NCBI GenBank assembly: GCA_020626545.1
Contig: JAHKZS010000078.1
Location: 1-21,509, forward strand
DNA: 21,509 nt
Origin: a bacterium
GTDB lineage: Bacteria > Bacillota > Clostridia > Oscillospirales > Acutalibacteraceae
Direction of reading: 5' to 3'
Below are positions 6,797 to 14,047 of the stretch, in pieces. The translations under genes and the position numbers were made by a program. The notes beneath the pieces were generated by a model. The model was not told the DNA's origin and did no database searches. It was given only the letters and a program-made list of their open reading frames with translations. Every line of letters starts with the position of its first letter. Positions within the stretch are counted from its first letter, which is position 1.

Positions 6797-8674
6797 TTAC
6801 ATAATCGAGCAAACTAAGTCAGCGTATCCCGATGGGTCGTCTATCGGAAGTCCAGCGATAAGTAACGCCTGGTTGTAGAAAATCTCGGCGTACTTCTTAG
6901 CCTTTTCGTCGTCCTTGCCGATTAAATCCTTCATAGCCTTAACCGCTTCGTGATTCATATTGAGCTCTAAGCATCTCTGAGCCTTCATACCGGCTTCGGG
7001 CTGCATAGCCGCGAAGTATTTTTCCATCTCGAAGCTAACTCCGCCTTTAGCCGTCATACATACGGGGTGGCTAACGAGCTTTTTACTCTGAATTACCTCG
7101 CTTACCTTGTCGCCGAGAGCGTCTCTTACGAACTTTAATACCTCGCTGTTGTCCTCGTTCTTGCTCTCGTCTTTATCGTTTTCGATACCGAGGTCGTCGC
7201 TGTCAACGCTTCTGAATTGCTTTTCGCCGTACTGCATTAAGGTCTGTAGTGTGAACTCGTCGATTTCCTGAGTACAGTAAAGTACCTCGTAGCCCTTGGA
7301 GAGTACCATCTCCGCCTGAGGAAGCTTGCTGATTGCCGCTACGCTTTCGCCTGTAGCGAAGTAGATGTACTTCTGTTCGTCGCTCATTCTGTCGACATAT
7401 TCGGACAGAGTTGTGAGTTTTTCCTCGTTTGAGGAATAGAACATAATAAGGTCTTTTAAGTTGTCCTTATGCATTCCGTAGTCGCTTACTATGCCGTATT
7501 TGAGCTGACGACCGAACTCTTTGTAGAAGCTCTCGTAGGTTTCTCTGTCTTTTTTAAGCAGGGAAGAGAGTTCGTTTTTAATTTTCTTTTCGAGCGTATT
7601 GGCTACGGTTTTGAGCTGATGGTCGTGCTGTAAAACTTCTCTCGAGATATTTAAGGAGAAGTCCTGACTGTCAACTACACCCTTTACAAATCTGAAATGC
7701 TCGGGTAAAAGCTCCTCGCAGTTCTCCATAATAAGAACTCCGCTCGAGTAGAGCTGTAAACCCTTTTTGTATTCCTTTGTATAATAATCGAAAGGAGCTT
7801 TTGAGGGAATGTAGAGTAACGCCTTGTAGGTTACTACGCCCTCGACCGAGGTTGTGATAATCTTGGCGGGTTTATCGAACGCCGAGAACTTATCGTGGTA
7901 GAACTTCTCGTACTCCTCCTCGGTAACGTCTTTCTTAGGACGCTGCCAAATAGGAACCATCGAGTTTAAGGTTTCCGCTTCGGTAACGCTCTCGTACTCG
8001 GGCTTATCGCTGTCCTTGGTATCTTCCTTGAGCTTGCTTCTCGTCATATCCATTATTATAGGATAGCGGATATAATCGCTGTATTTCTTAACGAGCTCTT
8101 CTATGCGGTACTGTTCCAAAAACTCCGAGTAATTCTCGGTTTCGGTATCTTCCTTAATATGAAGCGTGATAACCGTACCCGCGGACTCTTTCTCGGCTTC
8201 TTTAATAGTATAGCCGTCGGCGCCTGAGCTTGTCCAGATATAGCCTGTATCCGCGCCGTATTTCTTGGTGTAGACTTCTACCTTGGAAGCTACCATAAAC
8301 GCCGAATAAAAGCCTACGCCGAACTGTCCGATAATATCTACGTCGTCGGTCTTTTCCATTTCCTGCTTAAAGCGGTATGAGCCTGAGGACGCGATTGTGC
8401 CGAGGTTCTTATCGAGATCCTCCTTATCCATTCCGATACCGTTATCCTCGATTTTAAGAACGCGTTTTTCTTTATCGACAGAGAGGTTGATTTTAAAATC
8501 CTCTCGCGATAAGCCGACCTTATCGTCGGTGAGGGAGATGAAGCAGAGCTTGTCGATAGCGTCACTCGCGTTGGAGATAAGCTCCCTTAAAAAGATTTCC
8601 TTGTGAGTATAAATCGAGTTAATCATAAGGTCTAAAAGACGTTTTGATTCGGATTTAAACTGTTTTTTTGCCAA
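6797..8674 (-). CDS. htpG: Molecular chaperone HtpG (Hsp90)
   Basis: Bacterial Hsp90, a dimeric ATP-dependent chaperone of the cytosol. The GHKL ATPase domain has E31, N35 and D38 in RELISNASDAIDK, DNGIGM, GQFGVGFYSAF and the GTVITLH strand. The middle domain (WQRPKKDVTEEEY, LNISREVLQ) and the C-terminal dimerisation domain follow. Length is about 625 aa, normal for HtpG. I place the start at the TTG at 8674: AAGGA is 8 nt upstream, and the protein then begins MAKKQFKSES as in homologues. An ATG at 8683 would add three residues but touches the ribosome binding site. Monocistronic, with its own terminator. No CIRCE element (TTAGCACTC/GAGTGCTAA) is visible upstream. Confidence 0.96.
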   Translation of the reverse strand: MAKKQFKSESKRLLDLMINSIYTHKEIFLRELISNASDAIDKLCFISLTDDKVGLSREDFKINLSVDKEKRVLKIEDNGIGMDKEDLDKNLGTIASSGSYRFKQEMEKTDDVDIIGQFGVGFYSAFMVASKVEVYTKKYGADTGYIWTSSGADGYTIKEAEKESAGTVITLHIKEDTETENYSEFLEQYRIEELVKKYSDYIRYPIIMDMTRSKLKEDTKDSDKPEYESVTEAETLNSMVPIWQRPKKDVTEEEYEKFYHDKFSAFDKPAKIITTSVEGVVTYKALLYIPSKAPFDYYTKEYKKGLQLYSSGVLIMENCEELLPEHFRFVKGVVDSQDFSLNISREVLQHDHQLKTVANTLEKKIKNELSSLLKKDRETYESFYKEFGRQLKYGIVSDYGMHKDNLKDLIMFYSSNEEKLTTLSEYVDRMSDEQKYIYFATGESVAAISKLPQAEMVLSKGYEVLYCTQEIDEFTLQTLMQYGEKQFRSVDSDDLGIENDKDESKNEDNSEVLKFVRDALGDKVSEVIQSKKLVSHPVCMTAKGGVSFEMEKYFAAMQPEAGMKAQRCLELNMNHEAVKAMKDLIGKDDEKAKKYAEIFYNQALLIAGLPIDDPSGYADLVCSIM

Positions 8675-8774
8675 AATTACCATTCCTTTTTTAATGTATT
8701 TTTAAAATTGAGAGTTAATAAGCATAACATTTTATGTATAAATATACACACTTTATACATTTATAATATTGTTA

Positions 8775-8813
8775 AAAAAATAACTATTTTTTAGAGTTAT
8801 TTTTTGGATTATA
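8775..8813 (-). promoter_or_regulatory. Candidate htpG promoter with overlapping 11-bp dyad
   Basis: The roughly 300 bp between htpG and the tRNA are very AT-rich and hold no gene. A minus-strand TATAAT lies at 8813-8808 without a good -35. Directly downstream is a perfect 11-bp inverted repeat (AAAAAATAACT 8775-8785, AGTTATTTTTT 8795-8805), which would overlap the transcription start. It could be an operator or a hairpin at the 5' end of the mRNA. The rest of the gap (8675-8774 and 8814-8887) shows nothing I can name. Confidence 0.35.
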
Positions 8814-8887
8814 AAGTACCGATTCATTCAAAAAATTTTTTAAAAAGCTCTTAATATAATTCTGTTACATAAAAAAGAATTAATAAG

Positions 8888-8927
8888 AAAAAATACCCGT
8901 TTTTATAATAATTTTAAAATATGGGTA
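8888..8927 (-). terminator. Terminator downstream of tRNA-Thr
   Basis: On the minus strand TACCC (8927-8923) pairs with GGGTA (8898-8894), with further weak A-T pairing inside. The hairpin is followed by a run of six T. It is the second hairpin after the tRNA. Confidence 0.5.
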
Positions 8928-8944
8928 AAGTATAAAAAGTATGA

Positions 8945-8972
8945 AAGGCTGATACCTATAGATATCAGCCTT
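8945..8972 (-). terminator. Hairpin immediately after tRNA-Thr
   Basis: A perfect 10-bp stem (AAGGCTGATA 8945-8954, TATCAGCCTT 8963-8972) with an 8-nt loop lies two bases beyond the encoded CCA. Only a loose T-rich tract follows on the minus strand, so it may be a terminator or a 3'-processing structure. Confidence 0.55.
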
Positions 8973-8974
8973 GA

Positions 8975-9050
8975 TGGAGCTGGTGGCGTGACTTGAACAC
9001 GTGACCTTCTCATTACGAGTGAGATGCTCTACCAACTGAGCTACACCAGC
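8975..9050 (-). tRNA. tRNA-Thr (anticodon CGT)
   Basis: On the minus strand a full cloverleaf can be folded: acceptor GCTGGTG/CACCAGC, D arm with AGCTCAGTTGGTAGAGC, and an anticodon stem TCTCA/TGAGA with loop CTCGTAA, so the anticodon is CGT, which reads ACG. The T arm has loop TTCAAGT. The discriminator is T and the CCA end is encoded. The pair at the base of the T stem appears to be an A-C mismatch. It stands alone behind its own promoter. Confidence 0.95.
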
Positions 9051-9068
9051 ACTCCTCAATTAACTTAT

Positions 9069-9097
9069 ATTATACCAATAATGTCACATTTTTGCAA
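9069..9097 (-). promoter_or_regulatory. Promoter of tRNA-Thr
   Basis: On the minus strand TTGCAA (9097-9092) and TATAAT (9074-9069) are 17 bp apart, which puts the transcript start about 12 nt before the mature tRNA. Confidence 0.75.
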
Positions 9098-9166
9098 GTC
9101 TAATACCTACAAAATTTCAAAAATGTACTTTTTTAAAAATAAACTGTGACAATTTACCCACTTGTA

Positions 9167-9195
9167 TTGACATTGAAAATTTTCTATTTTATACT
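9167..9195 (+). promoter_or_regulatory. Sigma-A promoter of the XRE regulator gene
   Basis: TTGACA (9167-9172, perfect consensus) and TATACT (9190-9195) are 17 bp apart. Transcription would start near 9202. Confidence 0.8.
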
Positions 9196-9211
9196 ATAGC
9201 TAAAGTATAGG

Positions 9212-9234
9212 ATATACAAGAATATATTGTATAT
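9212..9234 (+). promoter_or_regulatory. Candidate operator dyad in the XRE gene leader
   Basis: ATATACAA (9212-9219) and TTGTATAT (9227-9234) form a perfect 8-bp dyad with a 7-bp centre, about 10-30 bp after the expected transcription start. A shorter dyad, CTATA/TATAG, lies just before it at 9194-9210. The spacing suits a dimeric XRE repressor acting on its own gene; this is inferred from position only. Confidence 0.4.
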
Positions 9235-9273
9235 TTTCATACTAAACGGAATGCAGAAAGGTGAGTGATCTTT

Positions 9274-9639
9274 ATGTCGAAATCGTTTGGAAGACACTTA
9301 AGAGATCTTCGGAAGAAACATTCTAAATATTCACAGCAGGAAATGGCGGATATGTTAAACATATCACGCTCGACATATACCTATTATGAGACAGGGAAGT
9401 CGGAGCCCGGCCAGGAGAAGCTTAAAAAGATTTGCAGAATTTTGGATGTGGATTTTAATACGCTGCTCGGCTACACGGACGAAAAAATGGCTGCCTTAGT
9501 CGCTTCGGGTGATAATAAGGGCGACTCGCTTAATTCGCTTACTCCTACAGAGGAGCAGATTATTCTTGCGTACAGAAGTATGAATTCTGAGGAGAAGGAA
9601 TTTATAGGTAAGCAGATTACAAAAATTGTAAAAAGCTAA
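9274..9639 (+). CDS. XRE-family helix-turn-helix transcriptional regulator
   Basis: A 121-aa DNA-binding protein with an N-terminal Cro/C1-type helix-turn-helix (about residues 6-62; core YSQQEMADMLNISRSTYTYY, then the family's ETGKSEP turn). A short C-terminal region (about 85-121, TPTEEQIILAYRSMNSEEKE) resembles the helical tail of Firmicute XRE regulators. The ATG at 9274 is chosen because AGGTGA lies 9 nt upstream; GTG at 9265 would overlap that site. A perfect-dyad candidate operator sits in its leader, suggesting autoregulation. It is monocistronic, between a tRNA gene and rpsO, so its targets cannot be read from the context. Nothing ties it to the phage genes 5 kb away. Confidence 0.88.
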   Translation: MSKSFGRHLRDLRKKHSKYSQQEMADMLNISRSTYTYYETGKSEPGQEKLKKICRILDVDFNTLLGYTDEKMAALVASGDNKGDSLNSLTPTEEQIILAYRSMNSEEKEFIGKQITKIVKS

Positions 9640-9653
9640 TTTAATTGAACTTC

Positions 9654-9690
9654 AGTCGGCTTTTCCGTTTGGATTAGCCGACTTTTCTGT
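9654..9690 (+). terminator. Terminator after the XRE regulator gene
   Basis: AGTCGGCT (9654-9661) pairs with AGCCGACT (9676-9683) around a 14-nt loop, followed by TTTCTGTTT. It ends the regulator transcript before the rpsO promoter. Confidence 0.8.
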
Positions 9691-9745
9691 TTAAAAAGAT
9701 ATTAGAGAGGGAACAATTATTCTATAATAGAATTAAAAATAACTC

Positions 9746-9774
9746 TTTACTTTTTACAGCCGTTGTGTTATAAT
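9746..9774 (+). promoter_or_regulatory. Promoter of rpsO-pnp
   Basis: TTTACT (9746-9751) and TATAAT (9769-9774) are 17 bp apart. The start near 9781 leaves a leader of about 98 nt before rpsO. Confidence 0.65.
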
Positions 9775-9792
9775 AACTCTCGATAGACTTTT

Positions 9793-9846
9793 ACGCGGAT
9801 TTTGGATTAAGCCGTAATATCGGAATTTCACAGCCTTAACCTGCGT
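9793..9846 (+). promoter_or_regulatory. Structured rpsO leader, candidate S15 autoregulatory site
   Basis: The leader folds as nested stems: ACGC/GCGT (9793-9796/9843-9846) encloses GG-TTAAG/CTTAACC (9804-9811/9835-9841, one bulged A), which encloses a CCG/CGG hairpin (9812-9814/9821-9823). Ribosomal protein S15 represses its own mRNA through structured leaders in several bacteria, and such leaders differ widely between phyla. That this one does so is inferred. Confidence 0.4.
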
Positions 9847-9878
9847 TTATGCTAATAATTTATAAAGGTGGAATTAAA

Positions 9879-10142
9879 ATGTTACCAGAAGAAAAACAGG
9901 CTATTATTGCCGAGTACGCAACTCACGAGGGAGATACAGGTTCTCCCGAGGTTCAGATCGCTCTTTTAACTAAGAGAATCAACGATTTAACCGAGCATCT
10001 TAAAGAGCACAAGAAGGATCATCACTCCAGACGCGGCCTTTTAAAGATGGTTGGTCAGAGACGTTCTCTCCTCAAATATCTTACTAAGGTAGATATTGAG
10101 AGATATCGTTCTATTATTAAGAGACTCGGTATCCGTAAATAA
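9879..10142 (+). CDS. rpsO: 30S ribosomal protein S15
   Basis: An 87-aa primary 16S rRNA-binding protein of the small subunit. The family signature is complete: [13 protein letters not shown], then [12 protein letters not shown] and the RRxLLxYL segment ([10 protein letters not shown]), ending IIKRLGIRK. The ATG at 9879 has AAAGGTGG about 7 nt upstream and gives the family's usual N-terminus ([10 protein letters not shown]); an upstream in-frame ATG at 9849 would add ten atypical residues. It stands directly in front of pnp, the classical order in many bacteria, with a structured leader before it and a hairpin after it. Confidence 0.97.
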   Translation: MLPEEKQAIIAEYATHEGDTGSPEVQIALLTKRINDLTEHLKEHKKDHHSRRGLLKMVGQRRSLLKYLTKVDIERYRSIIKRLGIRK

Positions 10143-10150
10143 GAAAATTT

Positions 10151-10176
10151 TAGGGCAAGCGGCGACGTTTGCCCTA
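10151..10176 (+). other. rpsO-pnp intercistronic hairpin
   Basis: TAGGGCAA (10151-10158) pairs with TTGCCCTA (10169-10176) nine nt after the rpsO stop. No U tract follows, so it is more likely a partial terminator or an RNA-processing or stability element than a full stop. Confidence 0.6.
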
Positions 10177-10189
10177 TATCTCGTTTATT

Positions 10190-10310
10190 ACAGGATTTTT
10201 ACGCACTCGCTTTAGCGGTAAAACGAGCGTATAAAATACCTTTTTGTATGTTGGTTTTATTGCTAAGTGACGCAAAAAATCCTGTGAAATATATTTGAGT
10301 TTTAAACTCA
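10190..10310 (+). promoter_or_regulatory. Structured pnp leader, candidate PNPase autoregulation site
   Basis: ACAGGATTTTT (10190-10200) and AAAAATCCTGT (10275-10285) are a perfect 11-bp long-range stem that closes a domain of about 74 nt. Inside it, ACGC/TCG at 10201-10209 can pair with CGAGCGT (10224-10230). A separate hairpin TGAGTT/AACTCA (10296-10310) abuts the pnp ribosome binding site. In E. coli, pnp is controlled through RNase III cleavage of a leader stem followed by PNPase action. The equivalent in this lineage is inferred, not shown. Confidence 0.5.
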
Positions 10311-10324
10311 GAAAGGATTTTTTT

Positions 10325-12532
10325 ATGAATAAAAAAATGGAGTTTCCGAACTACAAAGTGTTCGAAACAGAATTCGCAGGCAGACCTTTAAAAATTGAAA
10401 CAGGCAAAATGACTCAGCTCGCTAACGGAGCTTGTCTCGTAACTTACGGAGAGACAGTTGTACACGTTGCCGTTACAGCTTCCGCTAAGCCCAGAGACGG
10501 AGTTGATTTCTTCCCGCTTTCAGTAGATTACGAGGAGAAACAGTACGCCGTCGGCAGAATCCCGGGCTCATTCTTAAAGCGTGAGGGACGTCCTTCCGAA
10601 AAGGCTATCTTAACAAGCCGTGTAATCGACCGTCCTATTCGTCCGCTTTTCCCGAAGGATATGCGTAACGACTGTTCGGTTGTATGTACAGTTATGGCTG
10701 TAGATCCTGACTGTTCGCCCGAAATCGCGGCTATGGTCGGTACTTCTATCGCAATCTCGATCTCAGACGTTCCCTGGAACGGCCCTATCAGCGGATGTTC
10801 CGTAGGTTTGGTTGACGGCGAAATCGTTATTAACCCTAACGAAGAACAGAGAGCTAAGTCCGATATGGCTACTACAGTCGCTTCCACAAGCGAGAGAATC
10901 GCTATGATCGAGGCTGGCGCTAACTGCGTTGACGACGAAACAATGTACAACGCTATTATGGCAGGCCACAAGGCTAACCAGAAAATTATCGAGTTTATTA
11001 ACGGTATTGTTGCCGAAATCGGTAAAGAGAAGTTTACTTATCCGTCAAATGATCCCGATCCCGAAATGTTCGAGGCAGTTTACAACTTTGCCGAGGCGGA
11101 TGTAAAGGTTGCGCTCGATACAGACGATAAGACTGTACGTGACGAGAGATTAAAGCCTATTTACGAGGCTGTACACGAGAAATTCGACGAGATTTATCCC
11201 GAGAGCGAGGCTAAAATCGACGAATGTCTTTATAAAACTCAGAAAACTATCGTACGCCGTTGGTTATTAGACGAGCAGAAGCGTGTTGACGGTCGTGAGA
11301 TGGACGATATCCGCCCGCTCGCTTCCGAGGTTGGAGTTCTTCCGAGAGTTCACGGCTCAGGTTTGTTTACCAGAGGTCAGACTCAGGTTCTCACAATCGC
11401 TACACTCGGTTCTGTTGCCGAGAAACAGCTTCTCGACGGTCTTGACGGCGAAACTGAAAAGAGATATATCCATCACTACAACTTCCCGAGCTATTCGGTA
11501 GGCGAGACTAAGCCCAGCCGCGGCCCCGGACGTCGTGAAATCGGTCACGGAGCTTTAGCTGGGAGAGCTTTACTCCCCGTAATTCCTCCTGTAGAGGAGT
11601 TCCCGTACGCTTTAAGACTTGTATCCGAGGTTCTTTCCTCTAACGGTTCAACCTCTCAGGGTTCAGTCTGCGGTTCAACACTTGCTCTTATGGACGCGGG
11701 TGTTCCTATTAAGGCTCCTGTAGCCGGTATTTCCTGCGGACTTATCACCGAGGGCGAGAGATGGATGACTATGGTTGATATTCAGGGCCTTGAGGACTTC
11801 TTCGGTGATATGGACTTTAAGGTTGCCGGCACTAAAGACGGTATCACAGCTATCCAGATGGACCTTAAAATCAGTGGACTTCTTCCCGAGATGGTTAAAG
11901 AAGCGCTCGAGAAAACTCATAAGGCTCGTAACTATATTCTCGACGAGATTATGCTCAAGGCTATTGCCGAGCCTCGTCCCGAGCTCTCAAAATACGCTCC
12001 CAAGATGTTCACTACTACAATCGACGCGGAGAAGATTTCCGAGGTTATCGGTAAGAGCGGTAAGGTTATTAAGGAAATCCAGGCTCAGTGCGATTGTAAG
12101 GTTGATATCGAGGAAGACGGCGATAAGGGCAATGTATTTATCTCCGGTATTGATACCGAGAAATGTAAGCGCGCTTTAGCTATGATTGAGACTATCGCTA
12201 ACGATCCCGAGCCGGGCGCTATGTTCTACGGCAAGGTTACAAGAATTATGGACTTCGGCGCGTTCGTTGAGATCGCTCCCGGTAAAGAGGGACTTTGCCA
12301 CATAAGCCAGCTCGACGTTAAGCGTACTAATAAGGTTACAGACGTTGTAAACGTAGGCGACGTTATCAGAGTTAAGGTTCTCGAAATTGACGACAAGGGA
12401 CGTCTTAACTTAAGCCGCAGAGCTGTCCTTATCGAGGTTGACGGTTTAGAGCCCGAGAATGACCCTGACGAGGATAGAAAGAATTCGCGTCTGCGCAGAC
12501 ATCATGACCGCCGTCCCAGACGTGACAGATAA
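10325..12532 (+). CDS. pnp: Polyribonucleotide nucleotidyltransferase (PNPase)
   Basis: A 735-aa trimeric 3'-5' exoribonuclease that degrades RNA by phosphorolysis. Two RNase PH-like domains come first; the second carries GETEKRYIHHYNFP and TSQGSVCGSTLALMDAG, the phosphate and catalytic region. The KH domain has its GxxG loop as GKSG at about 576-579. An S1 domain follows at about 635-705 (GKVTRIMDFGAFV...GKEGLCHISQL). The C-terminus is short, acidic, then very basic (RRHHDRRPRR). The ATG at 10325 has GAAAGGA seven nt upstream; a TTG at 10295 lies inside the leader stem region and is rejected. Probably co-transcribed with rpsO, ending at the strong terminator at 12551. Confidence 0.97.
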   Translation: MNKKMEFPNYKVFETEFAGRPLKIETGKMTQLANGACLVTYGETVVHVAVTASAKPRDGVDFFPLSVDYEEKQYAVGRIPGSFLKREGRPSEKAILTSRVIDRPIRPLFPKDMRNDCSVVCTVMAVDPDCSPEIAAMVGTSIAISISDVPWNGPISGCSVGLVDGEIVINPNEEQRAKSDMATTVASTSERIAMIEAGANCVDDETMYNAIMAGHKANQKIIEFINGIVAEIGKEKFTYPSNDPDPEMFEAVYNFAEADVKVALDTDDKTVRDERLKPIYEAVHEKFDEIYPESEAKIDECLYKTQKTIVRRWLLDEQKRVDGREMDDIRPLASEVGVLPRVHGSGLFTRGQTQVLTIATLGSVAEKQLLDGLDGETEKRYIHHYNFPSYSVGETKPSRGPGRREIGHGALAGRALLPVIPPVEEFPYALRLVSEVLSSNGSTSQGSVCGSTLALMDAGVPIKAPVAGISCGLITEGERWMTMVDIQGLEDFFGDMDFKVAGTKDGITAIQMDLKISGLLPEMVKEALEKTHKARNYILDEIMLKAIAEPRPELSKYAPKMFTTTIDAEKISEVIGKSGKVIKEIQAQCDCKVDIEEDGDKGNVFISGIDTEKCKRALAMIETIANDPEPGAMFYGKVTRIMDFGAFVEIAPGKEGLCHISQLDVKRTNKVTDVVNVGDVIRVKVLEIDDKGRLNLSRRAVLIEVDGLEPENDPDEDRKNSRLRRHHDRRPRRDR

Positions 12533-12550
12533 TTAAAGAACGAATTTATG

Positions 12551-12581
12551 AGCCAACGCTTGTTTTAGCGTTGGCTTTTTT
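12551..12581 (+). terminator. Rho-independent terminator of rpsO-pnp
   Basis: A 9-bp perfect stem (AGCCAACGC 12551-12559, GCGTTGGCT 12568-12576) with an 8-nt loop is followed by six T. Confidence 0.92.
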
Positions 12582-12587
12582 CACTTT

Positions 12588-12639
12588 TAAGAAACTAATT
12601 TAGTTTCTTATTGAACCGTAAAAAAAGATGTGTTATAAT
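12588..12639 (+). promoter_or_regulatory. Promoter of the 389-aa gene with adjacent 10-bp inverted repeat
   Basis: TTGAAC (12611-12616) and TATAAT (12634-12639) are 17 bp apart. Abutting the -35 is a perfect palindrome, TAAGAAACTA (12588-12597) and TAGTTTCTTA (12601-12610), with a 3-bp centre. Its position suits a binding site for an activator or repressor; it lacks the U tract of a terminator. Confidence 0.65.
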
Positions 12640-12663
12640 GGCCTTGGATAGCGAGGGATGTTT

Positions 12664-13833
12664 ATGGACGAGCTAAAGAAAAATATAATCGAGGAGATGA
12701 CGGATGTCGATTTTTATGCTACTGTACATGAGGCGGAAAAAGTTGACGTTACCGATTATACTCGTTTGCCTTTAACGGAAATATACGCGCTCGGAAGTAC
12801 ATTCCGTCCTGTATTTACCGCGGTTTATAATGTCGCTTCTAAGAAAATGACTAAGAACCTGTTTCAGGTTACCATTCCGGGCGGAGCTCATTTGGCGCAA
12901 TTTAAGGACGGTTCGGGTATGTTGGGTACTTTACTCGGCGACGATAATCGGATTATGGGACAGGCTCGTTTAACTCCCGCCGACAGCGCGGGCGCAATTC
13001 TTAACTGCAACCCTTATATGATGATGACCGCGGCGGCTCTTGTTACTATCTCGAGAAAGCTGGATAAAATATCCGAAACTCAGGAGAAGATACTTGATTT
13101 TATCGAGGAAAAAGAAAAAGCGGAGCTTGCGGGTAATTTAAATACGCTGTCCGATATTTTGAATAACTATAAATATAACTGGGGAAATGAGAGGTACATT
13201 AATAATAACCATATTAAAGTGCTGGATATAAAACAGAAGTCAGGACAAAATATAGAGTTTTATAAAAAACAGGCGAGAGGTGTTTTTGACAGTAATTTTA
13301 CGTTATTTCATATGAATAAAGATGTCAACGCTAAAAAGCGGGAATTGCTCGCTATTTTGGGAGATTATCAGTTTTCTGTATATTTATATGCGTTTTCTTC
13401 GTATGTCGAGGTACTTTTACTCGGTAATTTTGAGCATAATTATATCGGGCGGGTTATTGACAGGATAAATTATTGTACTAAAGAATATATCGAAGTGTTT
13501 GAGGAATGCAGCGAAAAGATGGATAGCTTTTTCAGCGGAGCGGTTGAGACAATCGCTAAGAAAAAAGCGGCACAAGCGGCGAAAGGACTCGGAACATTCG
13601 CTAGGAAAATGCAGTTCTTAAAGGATAACAAAGTTGATAAAGGACTTATGAACGCGGGCGACAGATTGGAAAGTTTTAACAACGATAAAATGATTGCCGT
13701 CGCGGAAAATCTTTCTGAAAGAAAGAGTGTTGATGTAGATCCTTTTATCAGTAACTTGCTTCATATAGATAAAATGTATAACGAGGATGTGGATATTTAC
13801 TTTGACGACGAATATATCTATATTTCTAATTAA
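12664..13833 (+). CDS. Conserved hypothetical protein with central coiled coil
   Basis: A 389-aa protein I cannot assign to a named family, although similar proteins of unknown function occur in other Firmicutes. Visible parts: an N-terminal region (about 1-110) with LPLTEIYALGSTFRPV and a glycine-rich KDGSGMLGTLLGD segment; a short hydrophobic helix (PYMMMTAAALVTI, about 118-130); a predicted coiled coil (RKLDKISETQEKILDFIEEKEKAEL, split here as RKLDKISETQEKIL plus DFIEEKEKAEL, about 131-156); then NLNTLSDILNNYKYNW and a long helical remainder with an Ala/Lys-rich stretch (KKKAAQAAKGLG). The tail is acidic and aromatic. No catalytic motif stands out. The ATG at 12664 follows GAGGG by 6 nt; an ATG at 12658 touches it. 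It has its own promoter and terminator. Confidence 0.85.
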   Translation: MDELKKNIIEEMTDVDFYATVHEAEKVDVTDYTRLPLTEIYALGSTFRPVFTAVYNVASKKMTKNLFQVTIPGGAHLAQFKDGSGMLGTLLGDDNRIMGQARLTPADSAGAILNCNPYMMMTAAALVTISRKLDKISETQEKILDFIEEKEKAELAGNLNTLSDILNNYKYNWGNERYINNNHIKVLDIKQKSGQNIEFYKKQARGVFDSNFTLFHMNKDVNAKKRELLAILGDYQFSVYLYAFSSYVEVLLLGNFEHNYIGRVIDRINYCTKEYIEVFEECSEKMDSFFSGAVETIAKKKAAQAAKGLGTFARKMQFLKDNKVDKGLMNAGDRLESFNNDKMIAVAENLSERKSVDVDPFISNLLHIDKMYNEDVDIYFDDEYIYISN

Positions 13834-13849
13834 TATATAATATAGTATA

Positions 13850-13880
13850 GGCGGGCGCTTAAAAGCGCTCGCCTTTTTTT
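13850..13880 (+). terminator. Rho-independent terminator of the 389-aa gene
   Basis: GGCGGGCGCT (13850-13859) pairs with AGCGCTCGCC (13864-13873), ten base pairs with one G-U, a 4-nt loop and then seven T. Confidence 0.92.
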
Positions 13881-13892
13881 GCGCTTTTTTTC

Positions 13893-13994
13893 TGTCATAT
13901 TGAGCGGAGCGTCAGCGTAACGGAGTCGAAATATCTTAAAGATCCTTCGACTATTTGCTGTCGCAAATTCGCTTCGCAACCGCTCAGAATGACA
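13893..13994. repeat. 102-bp palindromic intergenic element (MITE/REP-like)
   Basis: The ends TGTCATATTGAGCGG and CCGCTCAGAATGACA are inverted copies with two mismatches. Inside is a second inverted repeat, GTCGAA/TTCGAC (13925-13930 and 13946-13951), around ATCTT-A-AAGAT. The TGTCAT...GAGCG...CGCTCA...ATGACA pattern is known from small palindromic repeats dispersed in many bacterial genomes. It encodes nothing and I see no clear target-site duplication. It sits directly between the housekeeping genes and the phage block. Confidence 0.7.
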
Positions 13995-14047
13995 ATTAAT
14001 TCAATACTCTAAATTATAAAAAAATAAAATAATTTAATAAAATTTTC

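Noticed and set aside
8684..8880. CIRCE heat-shock operator for htpG
   Set aside because: The TTAGCACTC/GAGTGCTAA dyad is absent; the inverted repeat found has an unrelated sequence.
8975..9050. tRNA-Thr as the integration site of the phage block
   Set aside because: The tRNA is 5 kb from the phage genes with core genes between, and I saw no copy of its 3' end near 14 kb.
9274..9639. XRE regulator as the phage repressor
   Set aside because: It is separated from the block by rpsO, pnp and the 389-aa gene, each with its own transcription signals. Regulation at a distance is possible but unsupported.
10528..10971. Long minus-strand open frames inside pnp, htpG, pyk, terL and others
   Set aside because: They oppose well-recognised genes, lack ribosome binding sites, and their translations look like codon-pattern shadows.
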